Source: Nitrospiraceae bacterium UBA6905 (GTDB lineage: Bacteria > Nitrospirota > Thermodesulfovibrionia > Thermodesulfovibrionales > UBA6898). Taken from it: a stretch of DNA of 62,852 bases. The DNA is taken from assembly GCA_002451165.1 (NCBI GenBank), contig DKBH01000051.1:1-62852 (forward strand), in the 5' to 3' direction. Of this stretch, positions 8,892 through 16,881 are shown piece after piece (the stretch's first letter is position 1; each line of letters begins with the position of its first letter). The notes under the pieces are model-generated. The model saw only the letters and a program-made list of their open reading frames with translations, was not told the origin of the DNA and did no database searches. Made by a program: the position numbers and the translations under genes.

Positions 8892-10469
8892 ATGAAAGTT
8901 CTGGTCAGTGATAATATTTCGCCCAAGGGCGTCGAGATACTGAAGAAGTCCGGTATCGAGGTCGATGTCAAGACCGGTTTGAAACCCGAGGAGCTCAAGT
9001 CCTGCATCGGCGAATACAGTGGACTGGTCATTCGCTCCGCCACAAAAGTGACCGCAGAGATCATCGAGGCCGCGAAAAGTCTTAAGGTCATCGGCAGGGC
9101 AGGCTCTGGTCTGGACAATGTCGACAGAGCTGCAGCTTCAAAAAAGGGTATCGTGGTGATGAACACGCCAGGCGGTAACACGGTAACAACTGCCGAGCAC
9201 AGCATGGCAATGCTCTTTTCTGTTGCACGCATGATCCCCCAGGCTACTGCCTCGATGAAGGCCGGCAAGTGGGAGAAGAAAAAGTTCATGGGAGTTGAGC
9301 TTTTCAATAAGACGCTGGGCATCATCGGTCTCGGTGCGATCGGAAGCCAGGTCGCAAAAAAAGCCCAGGGGCTCGAGATGAACGTCCTGGCCTATGACCC
9401 TTTCCTGAACGAAGAAAGGGCGGAAGCCATAGGCATCAGGAAAGGCTCTCTTGATGAGATCTTTGCGGAGTCCGACTTCATCACCATCCATTCTCCGCTG
9501 ACACCCGAAACGAAAGGGCTTATCAACGCCGCTACCATCGCAAAGATGAAGAACGGCGTAAGGATCATAAACTGTGCCCGCGGCGGTATTATCAACGAAC
9601 ATGACCTTTACGAGGCAATGAAAAGCGGCAAGGTTGCCGCTGCTGCGCTTGATGTATTCGAAAAAGAGCCTCCCGAGAATAACCCGTTACTCACCCTGGA
9701 CAACCTCATCTGCACCCCGCATCTCGGCGCATCGACCGAAGAAGCGCAGGAGAATGTCGCACTTGCAGTCGCAGAACAGATAGCCGACTATCTTGTACAC
9801 GGCACTATCAGACATGCCGTCAACTTCCCTTCGATCCCGAGCGACCAGGTGCCCAGGCTTCAACCTTATATCAATCTCGCCGAAAAACTCGGCAGCTTCG
9901 CCTGCCAGATATTTGAGGGCGGGGCATCTGAGATTACGGTCGAATACCATGGTGATGCTGCAACCGTCACTGCAGCCCCGATTACCATCGCAGCGGTAAA
10001 AGGATATCTCAGCCCGATCCTGCTCGAAACCGTTAATTTTGTCAACGCGCCCTTCATTGCAAAAGAGCGGGGGATTGAGATAAAGGAGATCAAGAGCAGC
10101 GATGCCGGGGACTTCTTCAGCAAGATCGTCCTCAGGATACGGACCAAAGAGCGGGAAAGCTACATTTCCGGAACGCTGTACAGCAAGAAAGACCCCCGCG
10201 TCATAGAAATCGATCACTTCAAGGTCGAGATCGTCCCCGAGGGAGAACTCCTGCTCATCTACAATAACGATAAGCCGGGGGTTATCGGCAACATCGGCAA
10301 TACCCTCGGCAGAAATAATATCAATATCGCACGCATGCATTTCGGCAGGGAAGCTGCGGGCGGCATGGCCATCTCTGTAGTAAGCCTTGATACCAAACCA
10401 GGGCCCGAGGTCATTGACCAACTCCGGGGATTGCCCAACATCTTATCCATCAAGCAGATCAGTCTCTGA
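8892..10469 (+). CDS. serA: D-3-phosphoglycerate dehydrogenase
   Basis: A 525-residue long-form PGDH. Substrate- and NAD-binding domains hold GLGAIGSQVA, the ARGGIINE loop and a catalytic His in CTPHLGAST. An allosteric substrate-binding domain and a C-terminal ACT domain (IYNNDKPGVIGNIGNTLG) follow. It oxidises 3-phosphoglycerate in the first step of serine synthesis. The ACT domain suggests serine feedback. AGGAGGCAAGGAG precedes the ATG. Confidence 0.97.
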   Translation: MKVLVSDNISPKGVEILKKSGIEVDVKTGLKPEELKSCIGEYSGLVIRSATKVTAEIIEAAKSLKVIGRAGSGLDNVDRAAASKKGIVVMNTPGGNTVTTAEHSMAMLFSVARMIPQATASMKAGKWEKKKFMGVELFNKTLGIIGLGAIGSQVAKKAQGLEMNVLAYDPFLNEERAEAIGIRKGSLDEIFAESDFITIHSPLTPETKGLINAATIAKMKNGVRIINCARGGIINEHDLYEAMKSGKVAAAALDVFEKEPPENNPLLTLDNLICTPHLGASTEEAQENVALAVAEQIADYLVHGTIRHAVNFPSIPSDQVPRLQPYINLAEKLGSFACQIFEGGASEITVEYHGDAATVTAAPITIAAVKGYLSPILLETVNFVNAPFIAKERGIEIKEIKSSDAGDFFSKIVLRIRTKERESYISGTLYSKKDPRVIEIDHFKVEIVPEGELLLIYNNDKPGVIGNIGNTLGRNNINIARMHFGREAAGGMAISVVSLDTKPGPEVIDQLRGLPNILSIKQISL

Positions 10470-10507
10470 TGCCTTGTGGTCTGACGGAATAGAAGGGAGG
10501 AGGCATC

Positions 10508-11794
10508 ATGTCGGTTGTCGTGATTGTCGGAGCGCAGTGGGGAGATGAGGGAAAAGGAAAGGTCGTCGATTATCTCACGAGAAGGGCTGACGTTGTCGCC
10601 CGGTACCAGGGTGGACACAATGCCGGCCATACAGTAGTCATAAAGGATGAAAAGTTTGTACTGCACCTTATTCCTTCCGGCATCCTTCATACTAACACGC
10701 TTTGCATCATCGGCAACGGCGTTGTTGTTGAACCTTCTGCGCTGATCGAAGAAATTCGTGGCCTCCGGAAGAGGGGTATCACCGTGAGCGACAATCTCCT
10801 CATCAGCAGGAATGCCCACCTTATCATGCCCTACCATGCAGCACTCGACCGTGCGAGCGAACAGGCCAAAGGCAAGAAGAACATCGGCACTACCGGCAGG
10901 GGCATCGGCCCGACCTATGTTGATAAGATGGGCCGTTCGGGAATCCGTGTCGGGGATCTCTTGACGCCGGAGGCGTTCCTTGAAAAGCTCAAGACCAACC
11001 TCGTGCAGGCAAACTTTTTGCTAAAAAACCTTTACAAGGCGCCGACCTTCAGGGCAGAAAATGTCTTCAAGGAATATATGAGATATGCAAAGGTTCTCGC
11101 CCGACATATCGCAGATACGGATATCATTGTCAATGATGCAATAGCAAGAAAAAGGAACGTTCTGCTTGAAGGTGCGCAGGGAACACTCCTCGACATTGAC
11201 CACGGTACCTATCCCTTTGTCACATCATCGAGTGCCATCGCGGGCGGTGCTTGCACCGGACTGGGAATTGGCCCGACAAAGATCAACAGGGTGCTTGGCA
11301 TCGTGAAGGCCTATACAACACGCGTCGGCAGCGGACCTTTCCCCACCGAGCTCCATGACCGCACCGGCGAGATGATGCGGGAAAAAGGCGGGGAGTTCGG
11401 CGCTACAACAGGCAGGGCTCGGAGATGCGGCTGGCTCGATACGGTTATTTTGAAGCATTCTTGCCGTGTCAACGGCCTTTCGGGCATCGTACTCACCAAG
11501 CTTGATATCCTTGACGGCATGGACACGATCAGGATATGTACATCCTATACGTACCGGGGGAAGACGCTCGCGGAGATGCCGAAGGAGCTTTCCGTGCTTG
11601 AAAAGTGCGTTCCGGTCTATGAAGATATGAAGGGGTGGAAGGAAAGCACGCTCGGCATCAAGAATTTTAGCAATCTCCCCAAAAGGGCACAGGCATATCT
11701 CAGGCGCATTGAATCGCTCATCGGCGTAAAGGCTATGATCGTCTCGACAGGACAGAAGAGGGATGAGCTGATCTTGATCGAGGAGCCCTTTTGA
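10508..11794 (+). CDS. purA: Adenylosuccinate synthetase
   Basis: A 428-residue protein of family length. It makes adenylosuccinate from IMP, aspartate and GTP. The GTP/IMP-site signature QWGDEGKGK is at residues 10-18, followed by GGHNAGHTV, GTTGRGIGP and QGTLLDIDHGTYPFVTSS. An AGGAGG site precedes the start. Its stop overlaps the TTG start of the PilZ gene. Confidence 0.98.
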   Translation: MSVVVIVGAQWGDEGKGKVVDYLTRRADVVARYQGGHNAGHTVVIKDEKFVLHLIPSGILHTNTLCIIGNGVVVEPSALIEEIRGLRKRGITVSDNLLISRNAHLIMPYHAALDRASEQAKGKKNIGTTGRGIGPTYVDKMGRSGIRVGDLLTPEAFLEKLKTNLVQANFLLKNLYKAPTFRAENVFKEYMRYAKVLARHIADTDIIVNDAIARKRNVLLEGAQGTLLDIDHGTYPFVTSSSAIAGGACTGLGIGPTKINRVLGIVKAYTTRVGSGPFPTELHDRTGEMMREKGGEFGATTGRARRCGWLDTVILKHSCRVNGLSGIVLTKLDILDGMDTIRICTSYTYRGKTLAEMPKELSVLEKCVPVYEDMKGWKESTLGIKNFSNLPKRAQAYLRRIESLIGVKAMIVSTGQKRDELILIEEPF

Positions 11795-12291
11795 GACCTC
11801 GACGAAGACACCAGCGGTTCGTCCGCAGGCTCGAGACCGAATTCATAGCAGACGGCAAGCTTTACCGGGCAATTTCTAGCGACTTCTCCCGCTCTGGTCT
11901 TTTCGTCAGGACTAACCGGGCCCTCGCGCCCGGCACCGAGGTTGATATCGTCGTTCATCTCCCGGACGGCACGAAGTCCGAGTTGCAGGGCGTAGTACGG
12001 CGTGCGGTCAAGACACCGGTGGTTTCGATGAAAAACGGCATGGGCGTTGAGCTTACCAAGCGTGACGACAACTATGTCAGATTCATTAAAGATTTCGATC
12101 CTACAGAAACCAATGATGCATCTCTGTCTGAAGCACCCGAACCCTCTCCGGAACCAAGTCACCCTGATACCCCGGAATTTCTGATCATCCCCTGCAAAGC
12201 GTGTGGAATTAAAAATAGGGTCCGGCATGAACGGCTGTGCCGGGGACTCATCTGCGGCAAATGCGGCTCGCCAATCTCTCTTTCAAGCTGA
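11791..12291 (+). CDS. PilZ domain protein with C-terminal zinc-ribbon-like tail
   Basis: A 166-residue protein. The N-terminal PilZ domain has both c-di-GMP contact motifs: the RxxxR type (RRRHQRF) and DxSxxG (DFSRSG). After a Pro/Ser/Glu-rich linker the tail has two CxxC pairs (CKAC and CGKC), a probable zinc ribbon. The start is TTG at 11791, overlapping purA's TGA as TTGA, with GAGGAG upstream. It probably acts as a c-di-GMP effector; the output partner is not known. The GEMM riboswitch at 60393-60510 is a second cyclic-dinucleotide receptor in the window. Confidence 0.85.
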   Translation: MRPRRRHQRFVRRLETEFIADGKLYRAISSDFSRSGLFVRTNRALAPGTEVDIVVHLPDGTKSELQGVVRRAVKTPVVSMKNGMGVELTKRDDNYVRFIKDFDPTETNDASLSEAPEPSPEPSHPDTPEFLIIPCKACGIKNRVRHERLCRGLICGKCGSPISLSS

Positions 12292-12980
12292 TCAGCAGCG
12301 CCGTTAATTTTCTCTATCCCTCTGCATGCCCTTCCTGCGGAAAACCCTCAGATAGCCTAACCATTGCACCCTTCTGCACCGGATGTTGGAGGGGTATGCA
12401 GCACTATGCAGGACCGTTATGCAGTATATGCGGCATACCGCTCGTCTCATCCCTGGCCGACCGCTGCGGGAACTGTTTGAAGAACTCTCCGCTCTTCAGA
12501 AGGGCATCATTCTTCGGGCTCTATGATGCAACGCTCGCCTCGGCCATCCATCATTACAAATTCCTGGGAATACGGCGATTGTCAAAGTCACTTGCCGACC
12601 TCCTGATGTTTTACGACACCAGCGCCATCGATGCGCTCATTTCGGTTCCACTAAGCCACCGCAGCCTAAAGGAGAGAGGATTCAATCAGGCTCTTCTGCT
12701 TGCTGCAGCGTTCGCCAGAAAGAAACGGCTGCCGTTGATCATCGATGCTCTTCGAAAGGTCGTTGACACTCCTCCGCAGGTAGGGCTCTCGGCGAAAGAA
12801 CGTGCTGCAAACGTGAAAAACGTCTTTGTCTGTACTGGTAAGGTATCGGGCATGAACATTCTGCTGATTGACGATGTTATGACGACCGGTGCAACAGTCA
12901 ATGCCTGTGCACGAGAGCTCCGGAAGGCTGGAGCGCAAAACGTAAGCGTTCTTACACTGGCCCGAGCAGTCCTTCCCTAG
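12264..12980 (+). CDS. ComF family phosphoribosyltransferase-like protein
   Basis: About 238 residues. An N-terminal zinc finger is built from CPSCGKP, CTGCW, CSICG and CGNC. A type I phosphoribosyltransferase domain follows, with the PRPP loop ILLIDDVMTTGATVNACA. The start is uncertain: ATG at 12264 or GTG at 12237, both inside the end of the PilZ gene. ComF is needed for DNA uptake in competent bacteria, but GntX-like homologues occur in non-competent species. Confidence 0.88.
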   Translation, partial: RLANLSFKLISSAVNFLYPSACPSCGKPSDSLTIAPFCTGCWRGMQHYAGPLCSICGIPLVSSLADRCGNCLKNSPLFRRASFFGLYDATLASAIHHYKFLGIRRLSKSLADLLMFYDTSAIDALISVPLSHRSLKERGFNQALLLAAAFARKKRLPLIIDALRKVVDTPPQVGLSAKERAANVKNVFVCTGKVSGMNILLIDDVMTTGATVNACARELRKAGAQNVSVLTLARAVLP

Positions 12981-13049
12981 TACGAGTAACAATCCGCAGA
13001 TGACAGCGACTGTCACGGTGCCGCTCTGCACACAGAAGTGTTCTTAGCC

Positions 13050-13079
13050 TTTACATTTTATCCGTCATTCTTGTATCTT
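13050..13079 (+). promoter_or_regulatory. Predicted promoter of the PHP hydrolase gene
   Basis: TTTACA (13050-13055), 18 bases, TATCTT (13074-13079). The -10 ends six bases before the ATG at 13086, and no Shine-Dalgarno is present, so a leaderless message is predicted. Confidence 0.5.
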
Positions 13080-13085
13080 TTTAAA

Positions 13086-13784
13086 ATGATCGATCTGCAT
13101 ACGCATACCATTTTCAGCGACGGCGAGTTGATCCCCTTTGAATTGGTGCGACGAGCCGCAGCTATAGGCTACACCGCCATTGCCCTCACCGACCACATGG
13201 ATGCCTCCAATCTCGATCTCATCATTCCGCGTATCGTGAAGGCAGTTGAAGCGCTGAGAGCCCATGTATCGATCGATGTGTTGCCTGGTGCCGAGATCAC
13301 CCATGCACCTCCGGACATGATCGCCGAACTGGTCAAGGAAGCCCGTCACCTCGGAGCAAAGATCGTGGTTGTCCACGGGGAGACCGTTGCAGAGCCTGTG
13401 ATAAAGGGCACGAACAGGGCTGCCATTCAGGCAGGAGCGGACATTCTGTCTCATCCCGGTATGATAAATATCGAGGACCTGCTTCTGGCGAAGGAAAAGC
13501 AGGTCCTCTTGGAGATCACGGCGCGAAGGGGTCATGCGTTTACGAATGGCTATATAGCGAAGGAAGCCATCCGGTTCGGCGTGCCGCTCTGCATAAATAC
13601 CGATGCCCATAGTCCTGGTGACCTTATCACCAAGGAATATGCGCGCACTATCCTTCTCGGAGCCGGCATTGAGGAAAACAGGCTCGACTCTGTATTTGAA
13701 AATTCACGGTCACTGGTAGATAAAGTGCTAAGGAGGAGTAATGCCCAAGGCGATAAAAAAGAAGGTCAGCAAGAAAACACATGA
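13086..13784 (+). CDS. PHP-domain phosphoesterase/hydrolase
   Basis: A 232-residue protein when started at MIDLHTHTIFSDG; codons from 13038 upstream are hydrophobic and unlike the family. Metal ligands of the PHP fold are visible: HTHTIFSDGE, TDHMD, an E in PGAEITH, VVHGE, SHPGM and NTDAHSPGD. Such proteins hydrolyse phosphoesters such as histidinol phosphate or nucleotides; the substrate is not predictable here. Its end overlaps the next gene by 44 bases. Confidence 0.88.
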   Translation: MIDLHTHTIFSDGELIPFELVRRAAAIGYTAIALTDHMDASNLDLIIPRIVKAVEALRAHVSIDVLPGAEITHAPPDMIAELVKEARHLGAKIVVVHGETVAEPVIKGTNRAAIQAGADILSHPGMINIEDLLLAKEKQVLLEITARRGHAFTNGYIAKEAIRFGVPLCINTDAHSPGDLITKEYARTILLGAGIEENRLDSVFENSRSLVDKVLRRSNAQGDKKEGQQENT

Positions 13785-14439
13785 TACGGAAACAGAGGTT
13801 CAGGATCGGATACAGGACATCAAGAAGGTCCTTGAGAAGAAGCAGAAGACGCTTGTAGCCTATGGCTTGATCACGCTGAGCGCTGTTATCGTGATCGGCG
13901 GCATTGCCTTATACCGCTTCAACGCGAACGACCAGGCCCGGAAGCTCGAATACGAAGCGTACAAGACCTATTATAATCTGTACCAAAAGACTCCGCTATC
14001 GGCCCCGGAGAGGCTTGCAAAGGCGCTCGAACTTTATCAGCAGGCCTATGCAAAGAGGAAATCACCACGGCTGCTGCTTGCCATAGCTGACACTTACGCG
14101 GAACTGGGGCGAGATGATGAAGCCCTGAAGGCGCTCGAGGATTTTAACAAGCGTTATGGACGTGAGTCGTCACTTATTCCCCTCGCCCTTCAGAAGATGG
14201 CGGATATGCAACTCAGAAAAGGGGACAAGGCCGAAGCCATCAAGACGCTAGACAGAATTACGGCAGCACCGGGCGACCTGCTTAAGGATGTCGTCCTTCT
14301 GCGAAAGGCGAGACTGCTTGAGCAGGAAGGCAAAAAGGACGAAGCAACCGCCCTATATAAGGAACTAAGCGAGAAATATCCCTCATCTCCTTACAGCGAA
14401 GAAGCGAAGGGTAAGCTCGGCGAGAAGAAAGCAGGATAG
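13741..14439 (+). CDS. TPR membrane protein, YfgM-like
   Basis: A 232-residue protein. A basic, charged N-terminus and one transmembrane segment (about residues 40-60, LVAYGLITLSAVIVIGGIAL) precede a periplasmic region of TPR-like helices (LALQKMADMQLRKGDKAEA, DEATALYKELSEKYPSSPYSE). This matches the layout of YfgM, which associates with SecYEG and periplasmic chaperones, but also of generic tol-pal-like TPR proteins. GGAGGAG lies just before the ATG. The gene overlaps the PHP gene and converges on the transglycosylase. Confidence 0.8.
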   Translation: MPKAIKKKVSKKTHDTETEVQDRIQDIKKVLEKKQKTLVAYGLITLSAVIVIGGIALYRFNANDQARKLEYEAYKTYYNLYQKTPLSAPERLAKALELYQQAYAKRKSPRLLLAIADTYAELGRDDEALKALEDFNKRYGRESSLIPLALQKMADMQLRKGDKAEAIKTLDRITAAPGDLLKDVVLLRKARLLEQEGKKDEATALYKELSEKYPSSPYSEEAKGKLGEKKAG

Positions 14440-14447
14440 GGGAACAC

Positions 14448-15869
14448 TCAGATCTTCTTGGATCTGGAGACGGCCTTTGCACCTTTCGCCCTGTTCTTCT
14501 TTGCACGGCCCTTCCGGTATGAAGCCTTTTTCATCATTGCCTTGTCTACCTTGTCAAGGTTGAAGAGCCCTTTGGGCGGAAGATAAATGGTACTGCCGGC
14601 CTTGAGTGGCATGACCTTCTCAGTCGCGTTCAACGAAAGGATCACCTGGACGGGTATACCGGTCTTCCTCCCGATGCGCTTGAAGGTGTCACCTTTCTTC
14701 ACCGTATAGCGTTCAATCGTGAACCGCTCCTCTTCAGGGATGGATGCCAGATGTTCATGGAACTTCTCTCCTGTCCCTTCCGGGATCCTCAGCGTGTAGT
14801 ATGGCGCGTCCGGAGGCGTGCACCATCTCCGTAACTCGGGGTTCAACCTCCGGATCTCATCCACCGTTGTCCCAGCGCATTCCGCGGCAACTGCGAGGTC
14901 GAGCGGTGCACTTATTTTGACCTCGTCATAACTCAGCGGTTCCCCATACTCGATATCATCAAACCCAAAGTCCTGAGGATTCGTTGCGATCAAACTTGCG
15001 GCGATAAAGCGGGGGACATATTCCTTTGTCTCGCTCCTGATATGCTTCGTACCGATAAGGGACCAGTAATCGTCAGCCTTGCTCCGTTTCATCGCCTTCA
15101 GAATCTTGCCTTCGCCCGCATTGTACGCTGCCATGGCAAGGTTCCAGGAGCCGAACATCTCATAAAGGTCTTTCAGGTAATCTGCAGCTGCTTCGGTTGA
15201 CTTAATCGGGTCCCGCCGTTCATCCTTCCACCAGTCTATCTCCAATCCGTACCGCCTTGCCGTAGAGGCAATAAATTGCCACGGACCTGCAGCATGTGCA
15301 ACCGAATAGGCATGAGGATTAAAGCCGCTTTCGATGAGGGAAAGGAACACAATGTCCTCAGGAATTTCCTTTTTTCTGAGGATGTCTTTCATCATATCGA
15401 GATAATTGCCGGATCTGCTCAGGTACAAGGCAAAACGCTCCCTGATCTTGGTCGAGAAAAGGCTGATGTTCCGCTCGATTGCCTGAGAAGCTACAGCGTT
15501 CTCCATATAAGGCGTGATCACGGAAGAAACAGGCGGGGGTAAAGGTTCGGCAGATTTCAGAGCCGGCTCAGCGTCCTGTAGAGGAGCAAACGAGACCGTC
15601 TGCAACGTTGATACCTGGCTGGCTGGCCCTAGCATTGTATCCCTGGAGGAGGTGATTAGGGGAGAAACCGGCAATGAGGCTTCGCTATCGATCACTGCCA
15701 TCTCATAGTCCTGTAACGGCGCAAGAGACGCGAGTTGCAAAACTGGAACCTGCGGAGCAGGTTGTGGCATGGGTTTAAAGATTCCGGGCTTCCCTTCATG
15801 GGCTGCAGCTGGTAAACTGAAAAAAGCAAGAAAAGCCAGAATGACGAGAATCAAATTGATCCTTTTCAT
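14448..15869 (-). CDS. Membrane-bound lytic murein transglycosylase, MltD-like, with LysM domain
   Basis: A 473-residue exported protein with a signal peptide (LVILAFLAFFSLPAAAH). The N-terminal 120 residues contain two imperfect copies of a roughly 40-residue unit (VPVLQLASLAPLQD / VSTLQTVSFAPLQD). The SLT domain has the catalytic Glu in LSLIESGFNPHAYS and the AMAAYNAGEGKI motif. A LysM domain (ERYTVKKGDTFKRIGRKTG) and a very basic tail follow. It cleaves peptidoglycan to 1,6-anhydro products. The lack of a clear lipobox differs from E. coli MltD. The promoter is nine bases from the ATG. Confidence 0.93.
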   Translation of the reverse strand: MKRINLILVILAFLAFFSLPAAAHEGKPGIFKPMPQPAPQVPVLQLASLAPLQDYEMAVIDSEASLPVSPLITSSRDTMLGPASQVSTLQTVSFAPLQDAEPALKSAEPLPPPVSSVITPYMENAVASQAIERNISLFSTKIRERFALYLSRSGNYLDMMKDILRKKEIPEDIVFLSLIESGFNPHAYSVAHAAGPWQFIASTARRYGLEIDWWKDERRDPIKSTEAAADYLKDLYEMFGSWNLAMAAYNAGEGKILKAMKRSKADDYWSLIGTKHIRSETKEYVPRFIAASLIATNPQDFGFDDIEYGEPLSYDEVKISAPLDLAVAAECAGTTVDEIRRLNPELRRWCTPPDAPYYTLRIPEGTGEKFHEHLASIPEEERFTIERYTVKKGDTFKRIGRKTGIPVQVILSLNATEKVMPLKAGSTIYLPPKGLFNLDKVDKAMMKKASYRKGRAKKNRAKGAKAVSRSKKI

Positions 15870-15878
15870 TTGGTTAGT

Positions 15879-15907
15879 ATTGTCCTTTTTATTGACGCTG
15901 ATGTCAA
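15879..15907 (-). promoter_or_regulatory. Predicted promoter of the MltD-like gene
   Basis: TTGACA (15907-15902), 17 bases, GACAAT (15884-15879). The -10 ends nine bases before the ATG at 15869, the same geometry as the htrA promoter. No Shine-Dalgarno is present. Confidence 0.55.
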
Positions 15908-15959
15908 GTAAATCAGGCTTTTTTATATTTTTTATTTAATAAATTATCTGCGTTCCGCC

Positions 15960-16391
15960 ATGGATGAGAGACCCGTAGTCTATACGGTCGGTACCGGACT
16001 GAGAAGTCTTGAAGACTTCATAGAGATACTCCTGGCTTATGACATTAAAACCGTCATTGACGTGAGGAGCTATCCGAAGAGCAAGCTCCCCCACTTCAGC
16101 AGGCAGAACTTGCCGCAACTTCTCGGCACGAATGGTTTCAAATATCGCTTCCTCGGCAAAGAGTTGGGCGGTCTGAGAAAAGGCGGGTATACTGCATACA
16201 TAATCACTGAAGCATTCAGGGAAGGCGTGTCGGATTTGGAACGGATCGCCCGTGAAGCACTGTCAGTCATCGTCTGCGCAGAAAGGTTCCCCTGGAAATG
16301 CCACAGAAAATGGATATCCCTCGAGCTTCAGAAGCAAGGCTGGGAAGTACGGCATATCATTGACAAGGGGAAACTCTGGATTCCAAAATAG
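15960..16391 (+). CDS. DUF488 domain protein
   Basis: A 143-residue protein with the DUF488 hallmarks: VYTVGTGLRSLEDFI near the N-terminus, VIDVRSYPKSKLPHFS, FLGKELGG and the C-terminal CAERFPWKCHR motif with its paired Cys. The biochemical role is unknown; the conserved Cys/His/Arg set suggests metal or nucleotide binding. It precedes pncC by 13 bases and is probably cotranscribed with pncC and ligA. Confidence 0.88.
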   Translation: MDERPVVYTVGTGLRSLEDFIEILLAYDIKTVIDVRSYPKSKLPHFSRQNLPQLLGTNGFKYRFLGKELGGLRKGGYTAYIITEAFREGVSDLERIAREALSVIVCAERFPWKCHRKWISLELQKQGWEVRHIIDKGKLWIPK

Positions 16392-16404
16392 ACCGGGAGA
16401 AAAC

Positions 16405-16881
16405 ATGCACCTGAAAACGGTAGTGCGCATCCGCCGCATATTCACTGCAAAAGGGCTTACCCTCTCTGCTGCCGAGTCATGCACCGGAGGGCTGATCTGT
16501 CATCTCCTGACCACTGTGCCCGGTGCAAGCAGTTATTTTAGAGCAGGTGTGGTCACCTATTCTGCTCAGTCGAAGAGAACCCTGCTGGGTATCGAGCAGA
16601 AGGGTTTCACTGCCTATGGCGTCGTGAGCAGCGAGGCAGCGCGGCGGATGGCAGAAAAAATACGACACCTGACCAAGACAGACATTGCCGTCTCTACGAC
16701 CGGCAACCTCGGTCCTGACGTGCTCGAAAAAAAACCCAAGGGACTTGTATATATAGCGGTGAGTACCCGCAATGGAACCGTAGTCAGGAAATGTGCCTTC
16801 AAGGGTACCCGTGGACAGATCAAGGAAAGGGCTGCTCATGCGGCTCTTGAGCTGCTTGCAGAAGTGGCCGACTATGACTGA
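16405..16881 (+). CDS. pncC: CinA C-terminal family nicotinamide-nucleotide amidase
   Basis: A 158-residue stand-alone CinA-C domain. The AESCTGGLICHLLT motif near residue 20, the YSAQSKRTLLGI segment and STTGNLGPD are intact. Family members deamidate NMN for NAD recycling. The start was placed at 16405 because GGGAGA precedes it and MHLKTV opens the domain. The end overlaps the ligA start by eight bases, and NAD recycling makes sense beside an NAD-dependent ligase, which releases NMN. Confidence 0.9.
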   Translation: MHLKTVVRIRRIFTAKGLTLSAAESCTGGLICHLLTTVPGASSYFRAGVVTYSAQSKRTLLGIEQKGFTAYGVVSSEAARRMAEKIRHLTKTDIAVSTTGNLGPDVLEKKPKGLVYIAVSTRNGTVVRKCAFKGTRGQIKERAAHAALELLAEVADYD

